Assembly (NCBI RefSeq): GCF_051216895.1
Contig: NZ_JBPKAO010000004.1
Location: forward strand, 186,001-250,000
DNA: 64,000 nucleotides
Direction of reading: 5' to 3'
Source of the DNA: Aquipuribacter sp051216895
Lineage (GTDB): Bacteria > Actinomycetota > Actinomycetes > Actinomycetales > JBBAYJ01
Part shown: piece by piece, positions 8,510-16,305 of the stretch
Position numbering within the stretch: position 1 is the stretch's first letter
Layout of the letters: each line of letters opens with the position of its first letter
Program-made: the position numbers and the translations under genes
The notes under the pieces: model-generated
What the model was told of the DNA's origin: nothing
What the model saw: only the letters and a program-made list of their open reading frames with translations
Database searches by the model: none

Positions 8510-9792
8510 GACGCCCCACGGTAGGTCGTCGGGAACGCCGGGTCACCCGGGGCCAGGGACAGCCCCTCCCACGGCAGGCGATGCAGCCGGTCGGCCGAGC
8601 GCAGCCGTGCGGCGGCCAGGTCGACGGCGTCCGCGCACTCCTCGGTGGGGCGGCCCCGCCGCAGCAGCGGCACCGACGGGTGGGTGTCCCCGTCCCGGGC
8701 GGGGGCCGGGCCCGCGCTGCTCAGCACCTCCTCGGTGGCCACCCCGGACGCCCGGTGCCGACGGACGACACCGTGGGCCCCGCCGGGGGTGGCCTTCCCG
8801 GAGGACCGCTTGGCCACCGGGCGACCGTCCACCTCGACCAGCTTGTAGACCAGGCCGGCGGTCGGCGCCCCGGAGCCGGTGACGACGGAGGTGCCGACCC
8901 CGAGCGCGTCCACCGGGGCACCGGACAGCCGGGCGATGCCGTGCTCGTCGAGGTCGCCGGACACCACGATCCGGGTCCGGGTGGCCCCCAGGTCGTCCAG
9001 CAGCCGGCGGGCGAACCGCGCGTGCACCGCCAGGTCGCCCGAGTCGATGCGGACCGCGCCCAGGTCGGGCCCGGCGACCTGCACCGCGGTGCGGATCCCC
9101 TCGGCGATGTCGTAGGTGTCCACCAGCAGCGTGGTGCCCGGGCCCAGCGCCGCCACCTGGGAGGCGAACGCGCTGCGCTCGTCGTCGTGCAGCAGCGTGA
9201 ACGCGTGCGCACTGGTCCCGGCGGTGGGCACCCCGTGGCGGGCGCCGGCGGCCAGGTTGCTGGTGGACGCGAAGCCCGCGACGTAGGCGGCGCGGGCCGC
9301 GTCCACCCCGGCGGCCTCGTGGGTGCGTCGGGAGCCCATCTCGATGAGCGGACGTCCCTCGGCCGCCACCACCATCCGCGCGGCCGCGCCCGCGACGGCG
9401 CAGTCGTGGTTGAGGATGCTCAGCACGAGAGTCTCCATCAGCACGCCGACGCCGAACGGGGCCCGCACGCTCAGCAGCGGCGAGCCGGGTACGTGGACCT
9501 CGCCGTCGGCGTAGCCGTCGACGTCGCCGTCGAAGCGGTAGCCGGCGAGCCAGCCGAGGGTGTCCCGGTCGACGACGTCCTCCTGCGCCAGGTACGCCAG
9601 GTCGTCGTCGGTGAAGCGGAACGACGTGAGCGCCTCCACGACCCGGGACTGCCCGGCCACCGAGCCGAACCGGCGGCCCTCGGGCAGGCCGCGGGTGAAG
9701 ACCTCGAACACGCAGTCCCGACGGGCCGTCCCGTCGGCCAGCGCGGCCCTCAGCATGGTCAGCTCGTACCGGTCGGTGGCCAGGGCCGTCAC
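8506..9792 (-). CDS. pncB: nicotinate phosphoribosyltransferase
   Basis: Converts nicotinate and PRPP to nicotinate mononucleotide in the Preiss-Handler branch of NAD synthesis. The N-terminal TDRYELTMLRAAL, the internal FEVFTRGLPEGR, the GSRRTHEAAG segment with its catalytic-His region, and the phosphate-binding IVVSGDLDEHGI and GVGTSVVTG strands identify the family. Of two in-frame GTG codons, the one at 9792 is preferred because TAGCGT lies 7 nt before it; the other (9801) would overlap that spacer. This gives 428 residues. Coupled to pncA by a 4-bp overlap; divergent from clpS. Confidence 0.95.
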   Translation of the reverse strand: MTALATDRYELTMLRAALADGTARRDCVFEVFTRGLPEGRRFGSVAGQSRVVEALTSFRFTDDDLAYLAQEDVVDRDTLGWLAGYRFDGDVDGYADGEVHVPGSPLLSVRAPFGVGVLMETLVLSILNHDCAVAGAAARMVVAAEGRPLIEMGSRRTHEAAGVDAARAAYVAGFASTSNLAAGARHGVPTAGTSAHAFTLLHDDERSAFASQVAALGPGTTLLVDTYDIAEGIRTAVQVAGPDLGAVRIDSGDLAVHARFARRLLDDLGATRTRIVVSGDLDEHGIARLSGAPVDALGVGTSVVTGSGAPTAGLVYKLVEVDGRPVAKRSSGKATPGGAHGVVRRHRASGVATEEVLSSAGPAPARDGDTHPSVPLLRRGRPTEECADAVDLAAARLRSADRLHRLPWEGLSLAPGDPAFPTTYRGAS

Positions 9793-9799
9793 GACCCCC

Positions 9800-9805
9800 A
9801 CGCTA
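9800..9805 (-). promoter_or_regulatory. leaderless -10 hexamer for pncB
   Basis: TAGCGT on the minus strand, 7 nt before the GTG at 9792. It decides between the two possible GTG starts. Confidence 0.6.
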
Positions 9806-9835
9806 TCGGTGGTCCCGGCCGCGCCCGGTCGTGCC

Positions 9836-9841
9836 TACCCT
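9836..9841 (+). promoter_or_regulatory. leaderless -10 hexamer for clpS
   Basis: TACCCT ends 7 nt before the GTG at 9849. Only 30 bp separate it from the divergent pncB hexamer, so both promoters share a compact region. Confidence 0.6.
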
Positions 9842-9848
9842 GGGGGGC

Positions 9849-10187
9849 GTGCCCGACCCCCGCCTCGCCCAGTCCCCGCCGGAGGAGCCGGCCGCGCCCG
9901 GCGCGGACCCCGGCACCGGCACGGCCCTGGCCGACCGGCCGGTCGAGCAGCGTCCGGGGGCCTGGCAGACGGTGGTCTGGAACGACCCCGTGAACCTGAT
10001 GTCGTACGTGTCCTACGTGTTCCGCTCGTACTTCGGCTACAGCCACGAGAAGGCGGAGCAGCTCATGATGCAGGTCCACACGGACGGTCGGTCGGTGGTG
10101 AGCTCGGGCAGCCGCGAGAAGATGGAGACCGACGTCACCGCCATGCACACCTACGGCCTCTGGGCGACCGTCCAGCGGGAGGGGTGA
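9849..10187 (+). CDS. clpS: ClpS adaptor for ClpA/ClpC proteases
   Basis: Binds N-degron substrates and hands them to the Clp ATPase/ClpP protease. Residues about 40-112 form the ClpS fold: WQTVVWNDPVNLMSYVSYVF contains the N-end-residue pocket Asn-Asp, and FGYSHEKAEQLMMQVHTDGR and SREKMETDVTAMH are typical helices. The start is set at GTG 9849 by the upstream TACCCT. It overlaps or abuts the DUF2017 gene, and clpS plus DUF2017 are paired in many Actinobacteria. Confidence 0.95.
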   Translation: MPDPRLAQSPPEEPAAPGADPGTGTALADRPVEQRPGAWQTVVWNDPVNLMSYVSYVFRSYFGYSHEKAEQLMMQVHTDGRSVVSSGSREKMETDVTAMHTYGLWATVQREG

Positions 10188-10189
10188 GC

Positions 10190-10894
10190 GTGGCGCCCCG
10201 GTTCCGCGCCCTCGTCCGGCGTCGCCGTGACGGTCACGTGGTCTTCGACCTCGACGTCGTGCACGCGGGCGTCGTGGCCGAGGCGCTCGAGCAGACCCGG
10301 GCGGTCCTGCTCGACCAGCCGGGTCCCGACGGGGCCGAGGACCTGCTGGCGGAGCCGGTGGCCGGCGGGGGCGCCGACGGGGAGCCGGACGAGTTCGACG
10401 CGATCGTCGCCGGGCTGGGCGACGTGGCGGACGAGGAGTCGGCCCGTCGCAGCGCCGAGGCCGAGGCCGGTCGCGACGACCCGGTGGTGCGCCGGCTGCT
10501 GCCGGACGTGTACCTGGACGACGCCGACGCCTCGGCGGAGTTCCGGCGGCTGTCCGGCGACGTGGTCCGGACCCACAAGGTCTCGGCGATCGAGTCGGTG
10601 CTGACGGACCTGGAGCTGCTGCGCGACACCGACGGCGGACTCGCGGTCTCCCCGGAGCGGGCCGCGGCGTGGCTGACCGCCCTCAACGACGCGCGCCTGG
10701 CGCTGGGCACCCTGCTCGCGGTGGGGGAGGACGACGACCTGCACGCCGAGCTGGACACCTACGAGCAGCAGCTGGCCGAGGGCGGGCTGGTCTCCGACGA
10801 GCCGGCCGACCAGGCGCTGCGGGCCTACCGGATCGCCGTGTACGACTTCCTGTCAGCGCTGCTGGACATGGTGGTCCGCGCGCTGGACCGCTGA
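10190..10894 (+). CDS. DUF2017 family protein
   Basis: Conserved actinobacterial protein of unknown function, 234 residues, predicted soluble and mostly helical. The N-terminus PRFRALVRRRRDGHVVFDL is followed by a helix-rich acidic core with VRRLLPDVYLDDADASAEFR and the C-terminal YRIAVYDFLSALLDMVVRAL. A GTG at 10190 has a GGGAGGGG ribosome-binding site at good spacing; an alternative GTG at 10184 would overlap the clpS stop. It corresponds in position to M. tuberculosis Rv1332, between clpS and mec. A function with ClpS is suggested only by gene order. Confidence 0.88.
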   Translation: MAPRFRALVRRRRDGHVVFDLDVVHAGVVAEALEQTRAVLLDQPGPDGAEDLLAEPVAGGGADGEPDEFDAIVAGLGDVADEESARRSAEAEAGRDDPVVRRLLPDVYLDDADASAEFRRLSGDVVRTHKVSAIESVLTDLELLRDTDGGLAVSPERAAAWLTALNDARLALGTLLAVGEDDDLHAELDTYEQQLAEGGLVSDEPADQALRAYRIAVYDFLSALLDMVVRALDR

Positions 10895-10947
10895 CCGGGG
10901 CGTCCCCGACCGGGCGTCCGGGGCGCGCGCGGGCGGGGCCCGGCGAC

Positions 10948-10990
10948 GCAGGACCCCGCCCGCAGCCATGGGCCGCGGACGGGGTCCTGC
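10948..10990. terminator. bidirectional hairpin between DUF2017 and the rhodopsin gene
   Basis: An 11-bp perfect inverted repeat, GCAGGACCCCG at 10948-10958 and CGGGGTCCTGC at 10980-10990, with a 21-nt loop. It lies between two convergent genes, as expected for a terminator serving both. No U-tract, which is common at this G+C. Confidence 0.7.
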
Positions 10991-11027
10991 CGCGCAGGGG
11001 TGTGCGCGTGGCGGTGCCGGTGGTCGG

Positions 11028-11927
11028 TCAGCCCCTGGCTGCCCCGGCCTGACGCTCGGCCTCGCCGGTGCGGGCCGTGCGTGCGTTGGCCACCCCGGTG
11101 GGGCGGACGCCGTCGACCTCCTCGATGAGCATGAGCGTCCCCGGGTCGTTGATCTCGGCGTACTCGGGGTCGTCGTAGGCGCTCTTGAGCCGGGCGATGC
11201 GGAAGATGACCAGGGCGAACATCGCCTTGGCCAGGATGTCCGCGACCGAGTAGCCGATCTCGCGGGCGACGAACGCGTCGCTGCCGTCCAGGCCCAGCAT
11301 GGGGAACATGTAGGCGATCGGGTACACGCCCCACGTGGCGATGAGCAGCAGCCGCAGGTTGCGGACGGTGACGGCCACCTCCTTGGGGGCGCCGGCGAGG
11401 ATGCGGCCGAGCTCGATGAAGAGCACGTACAGGATGTAGACGAACGGGATGGACGACAGCGCACCCCACACCGCCTTGGTGGTGAAGTCGTCGCTGATCT
11501 CCCCGGGGTAGCCCAGGACGATCATGAGCACGGCGGCGGGGATGAGCTTGATCAGCAGCGACGTCTGCGTCTTGCGGGCCAGGGCCAGGACGGCGATGGC
11601 CTCCAGCAGCAGCAGCGGGACCGTCAGCAGCCAGTCGACGTAGCGGTAGGCCACGTTGAACGAGGTGCCCTCGGCCAGCACGTACGTGCCCATCCCGCCG
11701 ACCGCGTCGGTGACGTAGGCGTCGCCGAAGGAGTCGAAGATCCGGAAGTAGTGGTAGGCGGCGATACCGCAGACCGTGGCCGAGATGATCAGCGCCATCC
11801 GGTACTTGGGCAGCACCTTGCGCAGGTTCAGCAGCAGGAACAGCGCCGTGAACAGCTGGGCGGCGATGACCAGGGACAGGAAGTTGTAGACCGTGTCGAA
11901 CTGAGCCTGGCTGAGTTCTTCAACCAT
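11028..11927 (-). CDS. microbial rhodopsin, green-type light-driven proton pump
   Basis: Seven-helix retinal protein, 299 residues, inner membrane. Helix C reads RYVDWLLTVPLLLLE: Asp98 (Schiff-base counterion/acceptor), Thr102 and Glu109 (donor) give the DTE set of outward proton pumps such as proteorhodopsin and actinorhodopsin. His59 (YHYFR) matches the His that pairs with the acceptor. Leu106 at the colour-tuning site suggests green absorption. Helix G has Asp230 and the retinal Lys234 in SVADILAK. About 50 hydrophilic residues follow helix G. ATG 11927 has GGAGG 8 nt upstream. The gene sits between DUF2017 and mec, where mycobacteria have none; no retinal-synthesis gene is in the window. 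Confidence 0.95.
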   Translation of the reverse strand: MVEELSQAQFDTVYNFLSLVIAAQLFTALFLLLNLRKVLPKYRMALIISATVCGIAAYHYFRIFDSFGDAYVTDAVGGMGTYVLAEGTSFNVAYRYVDWLLTVPLLLLEAIAVLALARKTQTSLLIKLIPAAVLMIVLGYPGEISDDFTTKAVWGALSSIPFVYILYVLFIELGRILAGAPKEVAVTVRNLRLLLIATWGVYPIAYMFPMLGLDGSDAFVAREIGYSVADILAKAMFALVIFRIARLKSAYDDPEYAEINDPGTLMLIEEVDGVRPTGVANARTARTGEAERQAGAARG

Positions 11928-12117
11928 GCGTGGTCCCTCCAAGGGTTGTCGGATGCACCAGGGAGGCGGGTGATCCACACCGTCGTGGCCCGCCGTGCAA
12001 CACCCAGGAGACGCCCAGGAAGCGTTCTGCGCAAGTTGACCAACCCGTGAACCGGTTTGAGTCGGGCCGAATCGGGGTAGGAGCGGGCCCGCACGAGCGG
12101 TGCGTAGGCTCTCCGAC
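11928..12117. other. intergenic region between divergent rhodopsin and mec genes
   Basis: 190 bp that must hold the rhodopsin promoter. Seen: the rhodopsin ribosome-binding site (GGAGGGACC on the minus strand), the palindrome AACCGGTT near 12051, and TTGACC near 12035 on the plus strand. No clear -35/-10 pair for the rhodopsin could be fixed. Confidence 0.4.
12105..12110 (+). promoter_or_regulatory. leaderless -10 hexamer for mec
   Basis: TAGGCT, 7 nt before the GTG at 12118, which is thereby preferred over a GTG at 12100. Confidence 0.6.
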
Positions 12118-12525
12118 GTGCTTCGACTGCGCCGAGACCTGCTCGAGTCCGTGCTCGCCCACGCCCGTCGCGACCACCCGGACGAGGCCTGCGGCGTCAT
12201 CGCGGGCCCGGCCGGGAGCGACGACGCGGTCCGGCTGGTGCCGATGCTGAACGCCGCCCGCTCGCCCACGTTCTACGAGTTCGACACCGCCGAGCTGCTG
12301 GCCCTCTACCGCGACATGGACGACCGCGACGAGGAGCCGGTGGTCGTCTACCACTCCCACACCGCGACCGAGGCGGCTCCCTCGCGCACCGACATCGCCC
12401 TGGCCTCCGAGCCCGGGGCCCACTACCTGCTGGTGTCCACCCGCTCGGACCTGGACGAGGTCCGCAGCTGGCGCATCGTCGACGGCGAGGCGACCGAGGA
12501 GCCGGTCCAGGTCGTCGAGGGCTGA
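12118..12525 (+). CDS. mec: JAMM/MPN-domain zinc metallopeptidase, Mec-like
   Basis: Counterpart of M. tuberculosis Mec (Rv1334), which releases cysteine from the sulfur carrier CysO. The JAMM zinc motif is complete: Glu in DEACGV, then HSHTATEAAPSRTD, which fits H-x-H-x7-S-x2-D. At 135 residues it is a bare MPN domain. It precedes cysO and cysM, but a flavoprotein gene on the opposite strand lies between, so mec is transcribed separately here. Because this CysO has residues after its Gly-Gly, Mec may also trim the carrier; that is inference. Confidence 0.93.
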   Translation: MLRLRRDLLESVLAHARRDHPDEACGVIAGPAGSDDAVRLVPMLNAARSPTFYEFDTAELLALYRDMDDRDEEPVVVYHSHTATEAAPSRTDIALASEPGAHYLLVSTRSDLDEVRSWRIVDGEATEEPVQVVEG

Positions 12526-12547
12526 GCGGCCTCCGCCGGTGGGAGGG

Positions 12548-13096
12548 TCAGCGACCGTCGAAGTCGGTGGCGTACTCCGCGGCGGTGCGGGTCGGGGGCG
12601 CCCAGCCCCGTGGCTCCCGCCAGCGGGGGGCGGGGGCGTCCGGGAGCTCGATGACGCGCTCGACCGACACCAGCCGACGGCCGGACACCTGCTGCAGCGG
12701 GATGCGCAGCCACTGGGTCTTGAACCCGGGGGCCCACGCCTGCAGCCGCCCGGCCAGCCGGGCGCTCCGCACCTCGTCCGTCTCGCGGCTCGCGCGACCG
12801 GTGACCACGACGCTCCACCCCTCCCGGGAGCCGGCGCACACCTCGTCGGCCTCGAAGGTCACCAGCCGGTCCGGCGCGGCGCGGGCCAGCCGGGAGCCCG
12901 CCGTGGTCCGGACCACGACCTCGACGTCGGGGCCGGGGCCCACGCCGTCCACGACGAACGCCACCGGGACGACGTGCGGGGCGGCGTCGGCCGGGTCGGC
13001 CCCGGGATCGACGAAGGCCACCCGACCGACCTGCGCCTGCCGCAGCAGGGCGACGCACTGCGGCCGGGTCAAGGTCTCGATCCTCGGCTGCCCCAC
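12548..13096 (-). CDS. pyridoxamine 5'-phosphate oxidase-like (split-barrel) flavoprotein
   Basis: Member of the FMN/F420-binding split-barrel superfamily; exact reaction unknown. The 182 residues include LTRPQCVALLRQAQVGRVAFVD (first helix and strand, about residues 7-28), HVVPVAFVVDG, VTFEADEV and GWSVVVTGRASRETD, the usual strand order. GTG at 13096 is chosen because it starts directly before the conserved helix. Convergent with mec and divergent from cysO; it interrupts the mec-cysO order seen in mycobacteria. A redox role beside cysteine synthesis cannot be shown. Confidence 0.8.
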   Translation of the reverse strand: MGQPRIETLTRPQCVALLRQAQVGRVAFVDPGADPADAAPHVVPVAFVVDGVGPGPDVEVVVRTTAGSRLARAAPDRLVTFEADEVCAGSREGWSVVVTGRASRETDEVRSARLAGRLQAWAPGFKTQWLRIPLQQVSGRRLVSVERVIELPDAPAPRWREPRGWAPPTRTAAEYATDFDGR

Positions 13097-13267
13097 ACGT
13101 CCAGGCTGCTCCCCGATCGGGGCGCTGTCCAGGGGACGAACGTCCCGGGCCGGAATACCCGGGCCACCGCACCCGGTTGCCCACGGCGGAGCGCGACGAG
13201 CGCTGCGACGAACCACCCACGGCACGGGACCCCCCACCCGTCAGGCTCGACCAGAGGAGAGCACCGC

Positions 13268-13561
13268 ATGAGCGCCCAGGGCATCACGGTCCGGATCCCG
13301 ACGATCCTCCGCCCCCTCACCGGCGGCGAGAAGCTCGTCGAGGGCTCCGGCCCGACCGTGCGCGACCTGCTCGCGGACCTCGACTCCCGGCACAGCGGGC
13401 TCGCCGACCGCGTCGTCGACGACGGCACGCTCCGTCGCTTCGTCAACGTCTACGTCAACGACGAGGACGTCCGGTTCACCGGCGGCCTGGACACCCCGGT
13501 CGCCGACGGGGACCAGGTGACGATCCTGCCCGCGGTCGCCGGCGGCGCCCGCGCCCGCTGA
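13268..13561 (+). CDS. cysO: CysO/MoaD-like ubiquitin-fold sulfur carrier with C-terminal extension
   Basis: Ubiquitin-fold sulfur carrier of the CysM-dependent cysteine pathway; its C-terminal glycine becomes a thiocarboxylate that CysM uses. Residues 6-92 show the MoaD fold (ITVRIPTILRPLTGGEK, VNDEDVRFTGGLDTPVADGD, QVTILPAVAGG). The conserved Gly-Gly is not terminal: four residues, ARAR, follow it, so activation should require trimming. ATG 13268 has a GAGGAGA ribosome-binding site. The cysM start follows the stop by 6 bp, so cysO and cysM form one unit. Confidence 0.92.
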   Translation: MSAQGITVRIPTILRPLTGGEKLVEGSGPTVRDLLADLDSRHSGLADRVVDDGTLRRFVNVYVNDEDVRFTGGLDTPVADGDQVTILPAVAGGARAR

Positions 13562-13567
13562 CCCGAC

Positions 13568-14515
13568 GTGCGGGTCGACTCCGTCCTCGACACCGTCGGG
13601 GACACCCCTCTGGTTCGGCTCGCCCGGCTGCTGCCCGGTGACCGGGTCCGGGTCTGGGCCAAGCTCGAGGACCGCAACCCGACCGGCTCGGTCAAGGACC
13701 GGGCCGCCACCTGGATGGTCCGCGCGGCGGAGGGTGACGGCCGGCTCCGGCCGGGGGCCACGCTGCTCGAGCCCACCAGCGGCAACACCGGCATCTCGCT
13801 GGCCCTGGCCGCGCGGTTGGGCGGCTACCACCTCGTCGTCGTCGTCCCCGAGAACGTGTCGAAGGAGCGGGTGGACCTGCTGCGCCTCTACGGCGCCGAG
13901 GTGCGCTTCTCCTCCGCGGTCGGCGGGTCGAACGAGGCGGTCAGGGTGGCGCGCGCCCTCGCGGCCGAGCACCCCGACTGGGTGATGCTCGACCAGTACT
14001 CCAACGAGGCCAACGCCCGCGCGCACTACGAGTCCACCGGTCCGGAGATCCTGGCGGACCTGCCGGAGATCACCCACTTCGTGGCCGGGCTCGGCACGAC
14101 GGGCACGTTGATGGGGGCCGGTCGGTTCCTGCGCGAGAAGGTGCCGGACGTGCAGGTCGTGGCCGCGGAGCCGCGCTACGGCGAGCTGGTGTACGGCCTT
14201 CGCAACCTGGGGGAGGGGTTCGTGCCGGAGCTGTACGACGAGACGGTCCTGGACCGGCGCTTCTCGGTCGGGCCGCGTGACGCCGTCCGGCGCACCCGCG
14301 AGCTGCTCGAGGTCGAGGGGATCTGGGCGGGGGTGTCCAGCGGCGCGATCCTGCACGCGGCGCTCGGTCTCGCCCGGCAGGCGGAGCAGGCCGGGGAGCG
14401 CGCCGACATCGCCTTCATCGTGTGCGACGGGGGCTGGAAGTACCTGTCCACCGGCGCGTTCGACGGCGACCTGGACCAGGCCGAGGACGCCCTCGACGGC
14501 CAGCTCTGGGCCTGA
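13568..14515 (+). CDS. cysM: cysteine synthase CysM (O-phosphoserine/CysO-dependent)
   Basis: PLP enzyme that makes cysteine from an activated serine and, in the mycobacterial pathway, thiocarboxylated CysO. PLP-binding Lys43 lies in NPTGSVKDRAA; the phosphate and substrate loops are PTSGNTGIS and GLGTTGTLMG. Length (315) is normal for CysM. Directly after cysO; a long perfect hairpin follows the stop. Co-localisation with cysO and mec supports the CysO-dependent assignment over a plain CysK. Confidence 0.94.
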   Translation: MRVDSVLDTVGDTPLVRLARLLPGDRVRVWAKLEDRNPTGSVKDRAATWMVRAAEGDGRLRPGATLLEPTSGNTGISLALAARLGGYHLVVVVPENVSKERVDLLRLYGAEVRFSSAVGGSNEAVRVARALAAEHPDWVMLDQYSNEANARAHYESTGPEILADLPEITHFVAGLGTTGTLMGAGRFLREKVPDVQVVAAEPRYGELVYGLRNLGEGFVPELYDETVLDRRFSVGPRDAVRRTRELLEVEGIWAGVSSGAILHAALGLARQAEQAGERADIAFIVCDGGWKYLSTGAFDGDLDQAEDALDGQLWA

Positions 14516-14525
14516 CGGGCGCCGG

Positions 14526-14598
14526 ACCGACCAGCGACACGGGACGGGCGTGCGGGGTGAGCCCGCCGTGGCGACCGCGTGTCGTGTCGCTGGTCGGT
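14526..14598 (+). terminator. 16-bp perfect hairpin after cysM
   Basis: ACCGACCAGCGACACG (14526-14541) and its exact reverse complement (14583-14598), with a 41-nt loop, fill the cysM-murI gap and end before the murI promoter hexamer. Confidence 0.7.
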
Positions 14599-14640
14599 AC
14601 GCCGGTCGGCCGCCCGCCCGGTCCTGTCCGGCCCCACGGG

Positions 14641-14646
14641 TAGCCT
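14641..14646 (+). promoter_or_regulatory. leaderless -10 hexamer for murI
   Basis: TAGCCT, 7 nt before the GTG at 14654. Confidence 0.6.
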
Positions 14647-14653
14647 TCGGCAC

Positions 14654-15475
14654 GTGCTGGACGAGCTCGACGCCCCGATCGGGATCTTCGACTCCGGGGT
14701 CGGTGGTCTGACCGTGGCCCGGGCCGTCCTGGACCAGCTGCCGCACGAGCCGATCCGCTACCTCGGGGACACGGCCCGCACCCCCTACGGCCCCCGGCCG
14801 ATCGCCGAGGTGCGCCGCTTCGCCCTGGACTGCCTGGACACCCTGGTCGAGTCGGGGGTGAAGATGCTGGTGATCGCCTGCAACTCCGCCAGCGCGGCGA
14901 TGCTGCGGGACGCCCGCGAGCGCTACGACGTGCCGGTCGTCGAGGTGATCGCCCCCGCGGTCCGCCGGGCCGTGGCCGCCACCCGCACCGGCCGGGTCGG
15001 GGTGATCGGCACCCGGGCCACCATCAGCTCCCGTGCCTACGAGGACGCGTTCGCCGCCGCCGTGCACCTGGACCTGACCACGCGGGCCTGCCCGCGGTTC
15101 GTGGAGTTCGTCGAGGACGGCGTGACGTCCGGGACGGAGCTGCTGGCGGTGGCCGAGCAGTACCTCGCGCCGGTGCGCGAGGCCGGCGTGGACACCCTGG
15201 TCCTGGGCTGCACCCACTACCCCCTGCTGACCGGCGTCATCGGCTACGTCATGGGCGAGGACGTCACCCTGGTGTCCAGCGCCGAGGAGACGGCCAAGGA
15301 CGTCTACCGGGTCCTGGCCTCGCACGACCTGCACCGCCCCGACGACGCCCCGCCGCCCAGGCACCGCTTCACCGCCACCGGCGACGCCGCCTCGTTCCAG
15401 GCGCTGGCCGGCCGCTTCCTCGGCCCCGTCGTCGGCGCCGTGGAGCTGCCGGACGCGGTGGAGGCGGTCGGGTGA
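14654..15475 (+). CDS. murI: glutamate racemase
   Basis: Makes D-glutamate for peptidoglycan. Both catalytic cysteines are present: Cys76 in VIACNSAS and Cys186 in LGCTHYPLL. The N-terminal IGIFDSGVGGLTV and YLGDTARTPYG substrate loops are canonical. At 273 residues the length is standard. GTG 14654 is supported by the TAGCCT hexamer. The stop overlaps the next gene start by 4 bp. M. tuberculosis has a rhomboid gene between cysM and murI; none is seen here. Confidence 0.96.
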   Translation: MLDELDAPIGIFDSGVGGLTVARAVLDQLPHEPIRYLGDTARTPYGPRPIAEVRRFALDCLDTLVESGVKMLVIACNSASAAMLRDARERYDVPVVEVIAPAVRRAVAATRTGRVGVIGTRATISSRAYEDAFAAAVHLDLTTRACPRFVEFVEDGVTSGTELLAVAEQYLAPVREAGVDTLVLGCTHYPLLTGVIGYVMGEDVTLVSSAEETAKDVYRVLASHDLHRPDDAPPPRHRFTATGDAASFQALAGRFLGPVVGAVELPDAVEAVG

Positions 15476-16305
15476 GCGGGCTGCGGCTGACGGTCGTCGG
15501 CTGCGCCGGGTCCTACCCCGGCCCGGACTCCGCGGCGTCCTGCTACCTGGTGGAGGCGCCGGACGGCCACGGCGGCACCACCCGGGTCGTGCTCGACCTG
15601 GGCAGCGGGTCCATCGGGCCGCTGCAGCGCCACGCGGACCCGCGCACCCTGGACGCGGTGCTGCTGTCGCACCTGCACGCCGACCACTGCCTGGACCTGA
15701 TGGGGCTGTACGTCCTGCAGAAGCACCACCCCGACGGACCCACCGGTCGCCGGGTGCCGGTGTGGGGACCGTCGGGCACGGCCGCGCGGCTGGCCCGGGG
15801 GTACGACCTGGCCGAGCCCGACGCGATGTCCGCCGAGCTCGACGTTCACCAGTGGGAGGTCGGGCGGACGGTCGAGGTCGGGTCCTTGCAGGTGACCCCG
15901 TTCCCCGTGCGGCACCCCGTCGAGGCCTACGCGGTGCGGGTCGTCTGGACGGACCCGTCGGGGCAGCAGCACGTCCTCGTCTACTCCGGCGACACCGACA
16001 GCTGCGACGGCCTGGACGCGGCCGCGGCGGGCGCCGACCTGCTGCTGTGCGAGGCGGCGTTCGTCGAGGGCCGCGACCTGGTCCGCGGCATCCACCTGAC
16101 GGGCCGCCGGGCCGGCGAGGTGGCCGCCCGGGCGGGCGCAGGCACGCTCCTGCTCACCCACGTGCCGGCCTGGAACCCGCCGGGGGTCGCCGAGACCGAG
16201 GCCCGCGAGGTGTTCGGCGGGACGGTCGTCACCGCGGGCCCCGGGCAGGTCCACGAGGTCCACCGGCCACGAGGGGACCGGCCGGCTGCTTTGATGGATC
16301 AGTGA
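15472..16305 (+). CDS. metallo-beta-lactamase-fold hydrolase, Rv1339-like
   Basis: Zinc hydrolase of the metallo-beta-lactamase fold. The metal motif is SHLHADHCLDL (HxHxDH, about residues 66-76), with later ligands in FPVRHPVEAY, YSGDTDSC and LLTHVPAWN. Synteny murI-this-rph-rdgB equals M. tuberculosis Rv1338-Rv1339-rphA-Rv1341, and Rv1339 was reported as an atypical class II cyclic-AMP phosphodiesterase, so that activity is a candidate. RNase Z-like action is the main alternative. Coupled to murI through GTGA and ending just before the rph start. Confidence 0.88.
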   Translation: MSGLRLTVVGCAGSYPGPDSAASCYLVEAPDGHGGTTRVVLDLGSGSIGPLQRHADPRTLDAVLLSHLHADHCLDLMGLYVLQKHHPDGPTGRRVPVWGPSGTAARLARGYDLAEPDAMSAELDVHQWEVGRTVEVGSLQVTPFPVRHPVEAYAVRVVWTDPSGQQHVLVYSGDTDSCDGLDAAAAGADLLLCEAAFVEGRDLVRGIHLTGRRAGEVAARAGAGTLLLTHVPAWNPPGVAETEAREVFGGTVVTAGPGQVHEVHRPRGDRPAALMDQ

